Source: Thiodiazotropha sp040506705
GTDB lineage: Bacteria; Pseudomonadota; Gammaproteobacteria; Chromatiales; Chromatiaceae
NCBI GenBank assembly: GCA_040506705.1
Contig: JBEVWG010000002.1
Span: 1-64,000 of the forward strand
Length of the DNA stretch: 64,000 nucleotides
Direction of reading: 5' to 3'
Shown here: piece after piece, positions 37,640 through 46,379 of the stretch
Layout of the letters: each line of letters opens with the position of its first letter
How positions within the stretch are numbered: position 1 is the stretch's first letter
Position numbers and translations under genes: made by a program
The notes under the pieces: generated by a model
What the model saw: the letters and a program-made list of their open reading frames with translations, nothing else
Told to the model about the DNA's origin: nothing
The model's database searches: none

Positions 37640-39528
37640 AGAATCGACCCCGTAAAGTAATTGTCGTTGGTGGTGGTCTCGGTGGACTATGGGCAGCACT
37701 GCGAGTCGCTGAGGCCGGCTTTCAAGTCGAAATATTCTCCCTGTTCGAAGTAAAAAGATCCCACTCAGTCTGCGCACAAGGTGGTATTAACGCCTGTTTT
37801 GACACCAAAGGGGAGCATGATTCTGTTTGGCAGCATATCGTTGACACGATAAAAGGCGGATCATACCTGGCCAACCAGCCTCCGGTTAAATCGATGTGCG
37901 AAGAGGCACCAGGCTTGATCCAAACCTTCGAACGTATGGGAGTTACTTTTTCCCGAACAGCTGAAGGAATTCTCGATCTTCGCCTGTTTGGCGGGGTCAA
38001 ACATCGACGAACTGTATTTGCCGGTGCAAGCACTAGACAACAACTACTGTATGGCGTTGATCAGGAGGTTCGTCGCCAGGAGTCGCTGGGAAGAATACAA
38101 AAATTTGAGTGGTGGGAATTTCTCTCCCTTGCGCTGAATAGTGATGGCGCCAGCCAGGGAGTCATCGCCATGAACCTAAGAACCATGGAGATCAAACCCT
38201 TCCCCGCTGACGCTGTGATTCTTGCCACTGGCGGTATGGGACAAGTCTATGGCCATCGCTCCACCAACTCCACCAACTCCACTGGCGCTGCCGCCTCCAG
38301 GGTCTATCAACAGGGTGCATGGCTAGCCAACACTGAGTTCTTTCAATTTCATCCAACAGCCATGCTGGGAAAAGACAAGACACGCCTGATGAGTGAAGCT
38401 GCCCGGGGTGAGGGGGGTCGCATTTGGGTTCCCAAAGATGCTGCTGATCGACGTGACGCCAAGCAGATTCCAGAAGGGGATCGATTCTATTTTCTGGAGG
38501 AGTGGTATCCAAGCTATGGCAATACTGTGCCTCGCGATCTCGCCTCAAGAGCGATCTGGGAAGTGGTTCATAAAATGGGAATGGGGGTTGCTGGGGAACA
38601 CAAAGTCTACCTTGACCTGACCCATCTCAACCCCGGATTTATCGAGCAGCGACTACATGCGATTCTAGACATATATCGTAAGTTCCACGGTTCCGATCCA
38701 GTACATGAACCTATGGAGATCTACCCTTCAGCACACTATGCCATGGGGGGACTTTGGGTCGATTTTGAGAAGGATGATTCCACTGGAGGTATCAAGTCCG
38801 GCAGCCCACGAAATCACGCAACCAATATCAAAGGCCTCTATGCCTGTGGCGAATGCGACTATGGCTACCATGGTGCAAACCGGTTAGGTGCCAACTCCCT
38901 GCTCTCTGCCTCATATAGCGGCCGGGTTGCCGGGGAGTCTGTCGCCAGCTACCTTAAAAGTCTGCAACAGGGTCACCATGACGACAACCACGAGATATTT
39001 AGGTCAGAGGTCATGCGCCAGAAAGATATCAACACAAAACTCATTAACAACCAGGGAGAGGAGAACCCCTACCAACTGCTGCACGAACTGGGTGAGCTGA
39101 TGTCGAGTCATGTGGGTGTGGTGCGGGACAATACCCGTTTACAGCAAGCAATAGAGCGACTGAAAGCGTTGCAGGAACGCAGCCAAAGGGTCAATTTGAA
39201 GGAGACAAACAACTGGAGTAATCAAGGCCTGGCGTATGCACGTCAGGTTCAAGAGATGGTACTCCTGGGCGAAACTATCGCGACCAGCGCGCTATTCAGA
39301 AATGAGTGTCGAGGCGCCCATTTCAAGCCAGAGTTTGAATTAAAGATACCAGAGAATAGTTACCCCGGAGACCCGGCATACGAAAACTACCGTAGCAAGT
39401 GGAAAGAGCAGAATGAAAGCTGGCTTAAAACCACGCTTGCTAAACATACAGCTGACGGTCCTAGCATTGAGTATGCAGCGGTAGACCTTAGTGTATTAGC
39501 ACCAGAGGAGCCACGAGACTATCGTTGA
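37636..39528 (+). CDS. sdhA: type B succinate dehydrogenase/fumarate reductase flavoprotein
   Basis: Catalytic subunit of 630 residues with covalently bound FAD. It has the nucleotide-binding IVVGGGLGGLWAALRVAEAG, the flavinylated His in RSHSVCAQGGINA, the active-site segments QFHPTAMLG and LMSEAARGEGGRIW, and HYAMGGLWVD with GECDYGYHGANRLGANSLLSA near the FAD. Motifs such as STNSTNSTGAAASRVYQQGAW and GGVKHRRTVFAGASTRQQLLYG match the Bacillus-type flavoprotein better than E. coli SdhA or FrdA. It oxidises succinate or reduces fumarate on the cytoplasmic side. Second gene of the sdhCAB operon. Confidence 0.93.
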   Translation: MKNRPRKVIVVGGGLGGLWAALRVAEAGFQVEIFSLFEVKRSHSVCAQGGINACFDTKGEHDSVWQHIVDTIKGGSYLANQPPVKSMCEEAPGLIQTFERMGVTFSRTAEGILDLRLFGGVKHRRTVFAGASTRQQLLYGVDQEVRRQESLGRIQKFEWWEFLSLALNSDGASQGVIAMNLRTMEIKPFPADAVILATGGMGQVYGHRSTNSTNSTGAAASRVYQQGAWLANTEFFQFHPTAMLGKDKTRLMSEAARGEGGRIWVPKDAADRRDAKQIPEGDRFYFLEEWYPSYGNTVPRDLASRAIWEVVHKMGMGVAGEHKVYLDLTHLNPGFIEQRLHAILDIYRKFHGSDPVHEPMEIYPSAHYAMGGLWVDFEKDDSTGGIKSGSPRNHATNIKGLYACGECDYGYHGANRLGANSLLSASYSGRVAGESVASYLKSLQQGHHDDNHEIFRSEVMRQKDINTKLINNQGEENPYQLLHELGELMSSHVGVVRDNTRLQQAIERLKALQERSQRVNLKETNNWSNQGLAYARQVQEMVLLGETIATSALFRNECRGAHFKPEFELKIPENSYPGDPAYENYRSKWKEQNESWLKTTLAKHTADGPSIEYAAVDLSVLAPEEPRDYR

Positions 39529-39538
39529 GGATCTGGCT

Positions 39539-40294
39539 ATGGCAGAGAGAATCGAATTTCATATAAGAAGACAGGATACCCCTTACAGTCCCCCCTATTG
39601 GCAGCGTTTCGCAATTCCTTATCGAGAGGGCCACAATGTAGTTTCTGCGTTGATGGTGATTCGAGAAAACCCCATCACCAACGACGGTCAAAGGGTAGAT
39701 CCTGTAGCCTGGGAGTTTAACTGTATGGAGGAGGTCTGCGGTGCATGTACCATGCTCATCAATGATCGCCCCAGACAGGCCTGCTCAACTTTAATCTCAT
39801 CCTTGGAACAACCCATAAAACTCGAACCAATGAGTAAATTTCCTGTTATCAGGGATTTGATGGTAGATCGTTCCCGTCTTTTCTCAGACTTGAAAAAGGT
39901 TCATGCCTGGATCGAGATCGATGGTGCATGGGATATTCACCAGGGTGCGCCACGAATATCCCCAGAGGCATGGCAAGACAACTATCTATACAGTCGTTGC
40001 ATGAGTTGCGGCAGCTGCCTGGAAGCCTGCCCTCAATATGGACATGAGCTGGCTTTTGTCGGTCCGGCGATACTGGCCGCCGTTCGACTGATGAACAACC
40101 ACCCAACAGGGAAATATCATAAGCAGAAGCGCCTGCATGCCATTATGGGCGAAGGTGGTCTGAGTGACTGTGGCAATGCCCAGAACTGTGTTCAAGTCTG
40201 TCCCAAGAAGATACCTCTCACCACAGCTATCGGAGAACTCGGACGACAAACATCACTGCAGATGCTCAGAGACCTGTTTGGGGCCAGCGAATGA
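39539..40294 (+). CDS. sdhB: type B succinate dehydrogenase/fumarate reductase iron-sulfur subunit
   Basis: Electron-transfer subunit of 251 residues linking FAD to the heme b anchor. The 2Fe-2S ligands are in CMEEVCGACTMLINDRPRQAC, the 4Fe-4S ligands in CMSCGSCLEACP and the 3Fe-4S ligands in CGNAQNCVQVCP. The N terminus IEFHIRRQDTPYSPPYWQRFAIPY resembles the Bacillus protein. It follows sdhA by ten bases, and no terminator is apparent after it. A long, non-coding gap of ~220 bases separates it from the OmpA-like gene. Confidence 0.95.
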   Translation: MAERIEFHIRRQDTPYSPPYWQRFAIPYREGHNVVSALMVIRENPITNDGQRVDPVAWEFNCMEEVCGACTMLINDRPRQACSTLISSLEQPIKLEPMSKFPVIRDLMVDRSRLFSDLKKVHAWIEIDGAWDIHQGAPRISPEAWQDNYLYSRCMSCGSCLEACPQYGHELAFVGPAILAAVRLMNNHPTGKYHKQKRLHAIMGEGGLSDCGNAQNCVQVCPKKIPLTTAIGELGRQTSLQMLRDLFGASE

Positions 40295-40512
40295 ACCTCG
40301 ACACACATCCTATTGTCTGAAGAGTTCAACTTATCCAATAGAATGAAATATTGTTAGTGCTTCTAAACTAAAGGAAGGCTAATTCATCGCCTAGCTCGTA
40401 ACAATATGTCACAGTAAGTCGACACGTTAGTGTTTATGATGATATATCCGGATTGGCCAAATACTTTCCCTCTCCATATACACCCAACCCTTACATAACC
40501 GAAGGAGAATCA

Positions 40513-41187
40513 ATGATTATGAAAAGTACTCTCTGCTGCATGATTGTGGCACTCATAACGCTACAGGCCTGTACCACAGTCGATCCCTATTCACGGGAAG
40601 AGAAGACTTCCAAATCAACTACCGGGGCTGTAATTGGAGCTGTAGCCGGTGCTGTGATTGGTATAGCCAGCTCAAAGGATAAAAAGAAACGAAAGGAACG
40701 CGCACTTAAGGGTGCTGGTATCGGCGCAATTGCCGGTGGCGGTGTGGGCTATTACATGGATGTACAGGAAGCCAAACTGCGTCAGCGCCTGGAGAATACT
40801 GGAGTCAGTGTTACTCGTAATGGCGACAACATCATTCTTAACCTGCCTGGCAATATTACCTTCGAGGTGAATAAAACAGATGTAAAACCCGATTTTGTGG
40901 AAATTCTCGGTTCTGTTGCTTTGGTACTCAACGAATACAAGTCAACCATGATCGAAGTCGCCGGCCACACCGACAGCACAGGATCAGAATCCTACAACCA
41001 GCTACTCTCACAACAACGAGCCCAGTCGGTTTCCGATGTTCTTAACCGCAACGGAGTGACAGGTGTTCGAATCGATACTGTTGGCTATGGTGAAAGTCGT
41101 CCGGTCGCATCGAATAACAGCCCGGCAGGACGTCAACAAAACCGCAGGGTTGAGTTGACTCTGCTACCTTACATTGAGAATAAATAG
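40513..41187 (+). CDS. OmpA-family lipoprotein with glycine zipper (YiaD-like)
   Basis: Outer-membrane lipoprotein of about 224 residues. A signal peptide with lipobox LQAC sets the mature N-terminal Cys. A glycine-zipper segment (TTGAVIGAVAGAVIGIASS and GAGIGAIAGGGVGY) may insert into membrane. The C-terminal OmpA domain (~105-220) has ITFEVNKTDVKPDF, IEVAGHTDSTGSESYN and NRRVELTL, which bind peptidoglycan. I chose ATG 40513 because GAAGGAG lies just upstream. An upstream in-frame start would destroy the signal peptide. Single gene with its own terminator. Confidence 0.9.
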   Translation: MIMKSTLCCMIVALITLQACTTVDPYSREEKTSKSTTGAVIGAVAGAVIGIASSKDKKKRKERALKGAGIGAIAGGGVGYYMDVQEAKLRQRLENTGVSVTRNGDNIILNLPGNITFEVNKTDVKPDFVEILGSVALVLNEYKSTMIEVAGHTDSTGSESYNQLLSQQRAQSVSDVLNRNGVTGVRIDTVGYGESRPVASNNSPAGRQQNRRVELTLLPYIENK

Positions 41188-41237
41188 GTGTCATTGAGTA
41201 GATCCTGACAACCTTCAGCAGGAAATTTCTGAACAGA

Positions 41238-41265
41238 CAAAAGAGGCGCCTAAGCGCCTCTTTTG
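41238..41265. terminator. bidirectional intrinsic terminator
   Basis: A 12-bp stem CAAAAGAGGCGC/GCGCCTCTTTTG with a 4-base loop, A run on one side and T run on the other. It sits between the convergent OmpA-like and erpA genes and could end both transcripts. Confidence 0.9.
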
Positions 41266-41284
41266 CTATGTACAGAGGGTGAAA

Positions 41285-41635
41285 TCAAACTGAAAATGAG
41301 GAACCGCAACCACAGGTTGTGGTTGCATTGGGATTGCGAATAACGAACTGAGCACCCTGCAGTCCCTCGCTGTAGTCAACTTCAGCACCCATCAGGTATT
41401 GCATGCTCATCGGATCCACCAGCAGTGTGACACCACTGGTAACTACTTTGGTGTCACCCTCGGTCTCATTTTCGTCAAATGTGAATCCATACTGAAACCC
41501 GGAACATCCACCACCTTGGATGTAGACCCGTAGCATCAGCTCCGGATTACCCTCTTCCTCTATCAGGGATGCCACTTTAGTGGCCGCTGCTTCTGTGAAA
41601 AGGATCGAATCGTTGGTTGTTTCTAAGCCGCTCAT
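41285..41635 (-). CDS. erpA: iron-sulfur cluster insertion protein ErpA
   Basis: A-type Fe-S carrier of 116 residues that delivers clusters to apoproteins, including IspG/H in E. coli. The three conserved Cys are C44 (GGGCSGFQYGF), C108 and C110 (TTTCGCGSSFSV). Length and C-terminal CGC spacing are standard. Downstream of the bactofilin gene on the same strand, with a 117-base gap. Confidence 0.94.
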   Translation of the reverse strand: MSGLETTNDSILFTEAAATKVASLIEEEGNPELMLRVYIQGGGCSGFQYGFTFDENETEGDTKVVTSGVTLLVDPMSMQYLMGAEVDYSEGLQGAQFVIRNPNATTTCGCGSSFSV

Positions 41636-41752
41636 GGTTAAATCCTGCTCAATTCAGCCTGTTTAGTACAGGCTGAGGGTCGTTTCGTTACCTCAGAGTA
41701 TGCAATTACCGAGGAAAACAGTCAAGTATTATACAAACCCCAATCTAGAGGG

Positions 41753-42208
41753 TTATTCCTCAGTGGTGTCAGATGCTACGGTTTTGCTAACCGGTTCACT
41801 CTGCTCCTCTTTCCCATCATAGGCCAGTTGCAGCGGATCCTGATCGGCCGCATGAATCAATTTCCCATTCACCTCAGCCCCCATTGCCATCTCCAGCATG
41901 GAATAGGTCAATGTCCCTGTAATCCTTGCCTGGGGGGCCAATTCAACCCGGTTTCCAGCGAATACATCACCGACCACTGTTCCATTCAACATCACATTGC
42001 CTACCCTGACATTACCATCGATTGTACCCAGTTCACTGAGTGTCAGTGTTGCTGATGGGTCTTCCTGATCGGAGATGACGTTACCTTTTATGGTGCCATC
42101 AATATGCAGACCATTTTTAAAGGTAATATCTCCCCTGATTTCGGTTCCCGAGCCAATCACCGTTGTGATTCTGGGGGTACGCAATTTTTTCTTACTGTTA
42201 CCAAACAT
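41753..42208 (-). CDS. bactofilin
   Basis: Polymer-forming cytoskeletal protein of 151 residues. The central right-handed beta-helix domain (~18-120) contains the repeated pattern VIGSGTEIRGDITFKNGLHIDGTIKGNV and GNVRVGNVMLNGTVVGDVFAGNRVELAPQARITGTL, flanked by short disordered tails, the C-terminal one acidic. Bactofilins form membrane-associated filaments that place cell-wall enzymes. It lies 21 bases downstream of the DUF6776 gene and probably shares its transcript with argC. Confidence 0.92.
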   Translation of the reverse strand: MFGNSKKKLRTPRITTVIGSGTEIRGDITFKNGLHIDGTIKGNVISDQEDPSATLTLSELGTIDGNVRVGNVMLNGTVVGDVFAGNRVELAPQARITGTLTYSMLEMAMGAEVNGKLIHAADQDPLQLAYDGKEEQSEPVSKTVASDTTEE

Positions 42209-42229
42209 GGTTCATTTCCTATATAGACC

Positions 42230-42952
42230 TCAGGAAACCGGCGACCATTCGAAAGTCTCATCAACAGGGGCAAGCTTTTTACCTGTTGGTTTCACTTCAA
42301 TCAAAATTTTGGCCGGTTGAAAATCAGTGGGTATATGCAGCATACCTTCTACGTTCTGATAATATCTGAAACGCATCTTGTGGCTGTCAAGCTTCTCATC
42401 ATGAAGCTGTTCCAGGTTCATCACCGTGGCTTGACCTCCTTTCAAACCGGAAATGCTCATTTCGATCTTACCTTTAACCACCGAGCCGCTGTTGATTACC
42501 TGGCTAACCGTGTATTTGTAGATATATTGATGCGCTTCAAGTCCTGCTTCCAACTTGAAATTCTGCACGCGTAATACCTGTTTCTTGGACGAAGTGGAGA
42601 CAATACCTCTAAGAAAAGCCAGCTCCTCTTCCATCTTTAGGCGCTCACTCTGCATTGACTTGATCTTGTCTCGAATCGACAGCAGGGCCTCTCTATCGAC
42701 CTCTGCCGCCTGTTTAACCATGGCCAACTCCCTTTTGAGATCATTTCGCTCCTGCTTGAGGATCTCCATCCGATCCTTTCCGCCAGATTGCAAACGGGCC
42801 AATCCATCGGCGATACCGCTCCCTCCCTGCTGATAGGCAAGCCAGGCCACCCCGCCCAGTATCAACATCACTAAACCCAGACGTAACCATACCGGCGTCC
42901 CCTGATGGGCCGCAACGATCTTTGGTACACGATATTTTTTATCAATACTCAT
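42230..42952 (-). CDS. DUF6776-like coiled-coil membrane protein
   Basis: Protein of 240 residues. A cytoplasmic N terminus is followed by one membrane helix (~24-42, LGLVMLILGGVAWLAYQQGG), a coiled coil (~55-115, KQERNDLKRELAMVKQAAEVD) and a beta-rich C-terminal domain. Function is not known. It lies between argC and a bactofilin gene in many gammaproteobacteria, so a role with the bactofilin at the membrane is plausible. It starts three bases after the argC stop. Confidence 0.75.
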   Translation of the reverse strand: MSIDKKYRVPKIVAAHQGTPVWLRLGLVMLILGGVAWLAYQQGGSGIADGLARLQSGGKDRMEILKQERNDLKRELAMVKQAAEVDREALLSIRDKIKSMQSERLKMEEELAFLRGIVSTSSKKQVLRVQNFKLEAGLEAHQYIYKYTVSQVINSGSVVKGKIEMSISGLKGGQATVMNLEQLHDEKLDSHKMRFRYYQNVEGMLHIPTDFQPAKILIEVKPTGKKLAPVDETFEWSPVS

Positions 42953-42955
42953 GGA

Positions 42956-43987
42956 TCATGGCATCAATGCAACTTGTTCCAGTCCGCAATCTTCATCAAG
43001 TCCGAACATCAGGTTCATATTCTGCACTGCCTGTCCTGCAGCCCCTTTGACCAGGTTATCAATTACAGAACTGATTACGACCACATCGCCATCCATAGGG
43101 CGGTGCACAGCAATACGGCAGTGGTTCGAACCACGCACACTGCGTGTCTCTGGATGTGAACCTGGCTGTAGAACATCGACGAAAGGCTCGTTCGCATAGC
43201 GTTGTTCATAAAGGAGTTGCAGATCCAGCTCTTTCTCACCAAGGCGGGCATATAGGGTTGCCTCTATTCCCCGCACCATTGGAACCAGGTGGGGCACGAA
43301 GGTTAACTGAACACCATCCCCAGCGACCAGGCTTAGAGTCTGGCTGATCTCAGGCTGGTGGCGGTGACCAGGAATACCATACGCCTTGAAGCTCTCACCG
43401 ACCTCGCCCATCAATGTACCGACATTTGCCGTGCGACCTGCGCCACTCACCCCCGACTTTGCATCAGCAATCAGCTGTTTAACATCGACCAGCCCAGCTT
43501 CCACCAGAGGTAAAAAACCAAGTAGTACAGCCGTAGGATAGCAGCCCGGATTGGCGACCAGACTGGCATTTTTGATCGCCTCGCGGTGCAGCTCAGGTAG
43601 CCCATATACAGCTTCAGACAGGCGTTCAGGGCAGGCATGAGACATGCCATACCAATGCTCCCAGGTAGCCTGATCCCGAATTCTGAAGTCGGCAGCCAGG
43701 TCGATGACCCGAATGCCTTTCTCCAGCAGTTCCGGCACCTGTTTCATGGCCACCCCATTAGGGGTTGCGAAAAAAACCAGATCACAACCATCGAAATGGG
43801 CAGGCTCGGGTTCAACATAGGCCAAATCAGTATGGCCACGCAGGTTGGGAAAAAGATCTGCAACTGGTCGTCCAGCTTCCGAACGGGAAGTAATGACACT
43901 CAACTCAGATTCAGGATGTCTGCTCAGTATTCTGAGCAACTCGACACCGGTATAGCCTGTACCACCAATTATACCTACTTTAATCAT
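42956..43987 (-). CDS. argC: N-acetyl-gamma-glutamyl-phosphate reductase ArgC
   Basis: Reduces N-acetylglutamyl phosphate to the semialdehyde with NADPH in arginine synthesis. The protein is about 343 residues from ATG 43987, preceded by a GGTAAAGG-type site. An upstream in-frame start at 44065 would add a non-homologous leader. It has MIKVGIIGGTGYTGVELLRIL (dinucleotide fold), active-site Cys in VANPGCYPTAVLLG, and GVSGAGR. Nearby 44113-44128 is a perfect palindrome that might control it. Confidence 0.95.
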   Translation of the reverse strand: MIKVGIIGGTGYTGVELLRILSRHPESELSVITSRSEAGRPVADLFPNLRGHTDLAYVEPEPAHFDGCDLVFFATPNGVAMKQVPELLEKGIRVIDLAADFRIRDQATWEHWYGMSHACPERLSEAVYGLPELHREAIKNASLVANPGCYPTAVLLGFLPLVEAGLVDVKQLIADAKSGVSGAGRTANVGTLMGEVGESFKAYGIPGHRHQPEISQTLSLVAGDGVQLTFVPHLVPMVRGIEATLYARLGEKELDLQLLYEQRYANEPFVDVLQPGSHPETRSVRGSNHCRIAVHRPMDGDVVVISSVIDNLVKGAAGQAVQNMNLMFGLDEDCGLEQVALMP

Positions 43988-44112
43988 ACCTTTACCTACC
44001 AGCCAGAATGAGCCAGCTAAGCCAAATAAAAAAGAGAAATCGCAGATAGCTGGAGGAATTAACATGGCCTTTCGAGTTCAAATACCAGCTTCTCTGTGGA
44101 GACAATCATAAG

Positions 44113-44128
44113 CTTTGATTAATCAAAG
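44113..44128. promoter_or_regulatory. 16-bp perfect palindrome between argC and DUF4126 gene
   Basis: CTTTGATTAATCAAAG is fully self-complementary and lies between divergent genes, 126 bases before argC and 136 before the DUF4126 gene. It contains TTGAT and ATCAA half-sites with a 2-base gap. The FNR consensus needs a 4-base gap, and it does not match the ArgR box either. Binding protein unknown. Confidence 0.4.
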
Positions 44129-44264
44129 AAAAAGCAAAGCAGGGTAAAATCCTAAACATTTGTGAACTTGAGGTGAAATAGGGGTACAAAAACCACCAGG
44201 GAGTGGAATTTCAATCCAATAGGTATCACATTAACAGTAGAGACATCTAGCGAGACAATTGACT

Positions 44265-44963
44265 ATGGAAACCATCGACACTCTGGCACTTACCCTTGGG
44301 GCCAGCTGGGCAGCCGGCATAAATCTCTATGCGACCATTCTTGTGCTGGGCTACCTGAACCTCACAGGGCACGTTGTATTACCACCAGGCCTGGATGCAC
44401 TCAGTGATCCGCTCGTCCTGGGTGTGGCAGGTATGATGTATTTTATCGAATTCTTCGCAGATAAAACGCCAGGTGTAGATAGCGGCTGGGATGCCATACA
44501 TACATTCATCCGCATCCCGGCAGGTGCGCTACTGGCTGCAGGCGCAGCCAGTGGTATCGATGTTAGCCAATCAGCAGAACTCGCTGCAGCATTGATGGGT
44601 GGCACACTGGCGGCGGGCAGCCATTTCACCAAAGCAGGGTCCAGACTGCTTATTAATACCTCTCCAGAACCAGTCTCCAACTGGACTGCATCAATCGCCG
44701 AGGATCTTGCTGTGATTGGTGCTCTTTGGGCTGCACTCAACTATCCGCTAGCATTTCTGGTGATGTTAGTCCTGTTCATTGCTCTAATGATTTGGGTGAT
44801 GCCGAAGATTTGGCGCGCATTGAAAGCTCTGACTCAGAGAATCACTGCTTTTTTTAAAGGCACAAATCGAGAGGATGACATCAACCTGGCAGAGGGTCGC
44901 TCTGAAACCCTGAAATCACTTTTCCACGCTGCAAGCAGTGCAGACAATACAACACACAAGTAG
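44265..44963 (+). CDS. DUF4126 membrane protein
   Basis: Membrane protein of about 232 residues with several hydrophobic helices (~8-35, ~50-75, ~85-120, ~150-185). It has the family pattern WAAGINLYATILVLGYL, FFADKTPGVDSGWDAIHTFIRIPAGALLA and GGTLAAGSHFTKAGSRLLINTSPEPVSNW. The function of DUF4126 is not established. I chose ATG 44265. A TTG six bases earlier is also in frame. The ribosome site is weak. The gene is convergent with the flavin oxidoreductase. Confidence 0.85.
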   Translation: METIDTLALTLGASWAAGINLYATILVLGYLNLTGHVVLPPGLDALSDPLVLGVAGMMYFIEFFADKTPGVDSGWDAIHTFIRIPAGALLAAGAASGIDVSQSAELAAALMGGTLAAGSHFTKAGSRLLINTSPEPVSNWTASIAEDLAVIGALWAALNYPLAFLVMLVLFIALMIWVMPKIWRALKALTQRITAFFKGTNREDDINLAEGRSETLKSLFHAASSADNTTHK

Positions 44964-44977
44964 AGCGTGATTTCAAT

Positions 44978-46174
44978 CTATACAAAGAGTCTCTGGCACT
45001 CTTCAAAGGATCGAATAAGAGTATCTTCTATCGATACACCGGAAAACCAGTTGCCGGTTAATCCCAGGGATTGCCCTTTCAATTGCTGGTCGATCACTTC
45101 AACCCGCTGATGGTGGCCCAAGCGCAGTGCGGGCAGACGATTACGGTAGCTTGCACTGCCAACAATCGCCTCTTCATCCACACCAAGCACCTTGGCAATG
45201 CGTCTATCTCGGCCCACCTCATCCAAAAGGTCAGGCTTGAAATGAAAAGTAAAGGCGCGATAGGTTTCATCGGGCACAGGGTCCCGCGAAACCACTGAGT
45301 AAAAATCGTCATCCTGAGCGATAATGCCCGCAAGTGGGGGAAACTTGATACGATCAGCACGAACCAAAACTGCCTGGCTATCGATTTCACTCATTTCAAT
45401 CTCTGCCAGATGACAGGCTAACTCTGGCATCAAACCTGCCATCAGAGTAGCTGCGATATCTGGCGCCACGGCTAAAGCCAGACGATCAGCCTGAACCGGC
45501 TCTCCGCCCTCTATTTCAACCAGATATCGATCACTGATGCGCTCAATCCGGATTACCCGGCTTTTAGTGCGGATATCGAGTCCTTCTGCAATGCCGTCAG
45601 TAAAGGATTGCAGACCTGAAGCGCCAGTAAAGCTACGTATCACCTCTTTACGTCTTGGTTTTTTGCGAAATAGCGCATCAGCCGGAAAACTACCGGATGG
45701 CTGACATACCACAGCATCCAGGGCCGGCCTGAGGACTTGTCGAAAATTTCGAGTACCGATAATACGACCGAAATACTCCTCGACCGAATGCCCCTCCTTT
45801 TCAGTCGTCCATAGTCGAGGCAATACGCCAAGTAACTCCCACATACTCAGTTGCGAGGGTATTGATTGAAGTTTGTTCCCAATCAGCATCTTATAGCGCA
45901 GCTTTAGTTTTGGAACCAGGCTGTCGAGCTGACCAGTCTCTTCAAGTAGCTCCAAAAGATTTCCGTAGCTGTTGTAACAGGTATGGCTTCCAAGTTCAGC
46001 CCAGATCTCTCCATGGTCTGTCTGGAATAGATGGGAGTTAATAGCCCCCCCGATATGGTCGCTGGCCTCGATGATGACTGGCTTGAAGCCATAACGTCTT
46101 GCCATCTGCGCCAAACCCAGACCACTAATACCGGCCCCTATTACCAAGAGATCAACTGCTCCAGGTTTCATCAC
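44978..46174 (-). CDS. FAD-dependent amine-oxidase-like oxidoreductase (protoporphyrinogen-oxidase-like)
   Basis: Soluble flavoprotein of 398 residues. It has an N-terminal Rossmann fold for FAD (LLVIGAGISGLGLAQMARRYG, then VIIEASDHIGGAI) and a C-terminal FAD segment (LGLTGNWFSGVSIEDTLIRSF) as in the protoporphyrinogen oxidase/amine oxidase family. The HemY-like C-terminal pattern and the nearby hemL raise the possibility of a heme-pathway role, but it is not adjacent to other heme genes and desaturases share the fold. Substrate unknown. Confidence 0.75.
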   Translation of the reverse strand: MMKPGAVDLLVIGAGISGLGLAQMARRYGFKPVIIEASDHIGGAINSHLFQTDHGEIWAELGSHTCYNSYGNLLELLEETGQLDSLVPKLKLRYKMLIGNKLQSIPSQLSMWELLGVLPRLWTTEKEGHSVEEYFGRIIGTRNFRQVLRPALDAVVCQPSGSFPADALFRKKPRRKEVIRSFTGASGLQSFTDGIAEGLDIRTKSRVIRIERISDRYLVEIEGGEPVQADRLALAVAPDIAATLMAGLMPELACHLAEIEMSEIDSQAVLVRADRIKFPPLAGIIAQDDDFYSVVSRDPVPDETYRAFTFHFKPDLLDEVGRDRRIAKVLGVDEEAIVGSASYRNRLPALRLGHHQRVEVIDQQLKGQSLGLTGNWFSGVSIEDTLIRSFEECQRLFV

Positions 46175-46317
46175 TCCACCTTAATCCAGCTATGCCACCT
46201 GGTTTTTAACAATCCAGACAGACAAATATTTTGATAACCAATTGTATTTAGTAACCATTTATAAACAATCACATAAATACTCTAAAGCATACCAGCCATG
46301 CTGAATCAGGGATAAAA

Positions 46318-46352
46318 AAACCGTGCGAGGACTTAATGCCCAAGCACGGTTT
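46318..46352 (-). terminator. hairpin terminator after the A-type Fe-S protein gene
   Basis: A 9-bp stem AAACCGTGC/GCACGGTTT encloses a 17-base loop, with a run of seven A on the plus strand (T run on the transcript) after it. It ends the minus-strand gene at 46380. Confidence 0.65.
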
Positions 46353-46379
46353 ATTTACAATTCAGAACTTAAGGTTGGT

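Noticed and set aside
38259..38290. Tandem STNSTNSTG in SdhA as a duplication
   Set aside because: The segment has the same length as the corresponding STNS-x-x-TG stretch of Bacillus SdhA, so no residues were added.
44113..44128. FNR box
   Set aside because: TTGAT and ATCAA are separated by two bases and FNR needs four.
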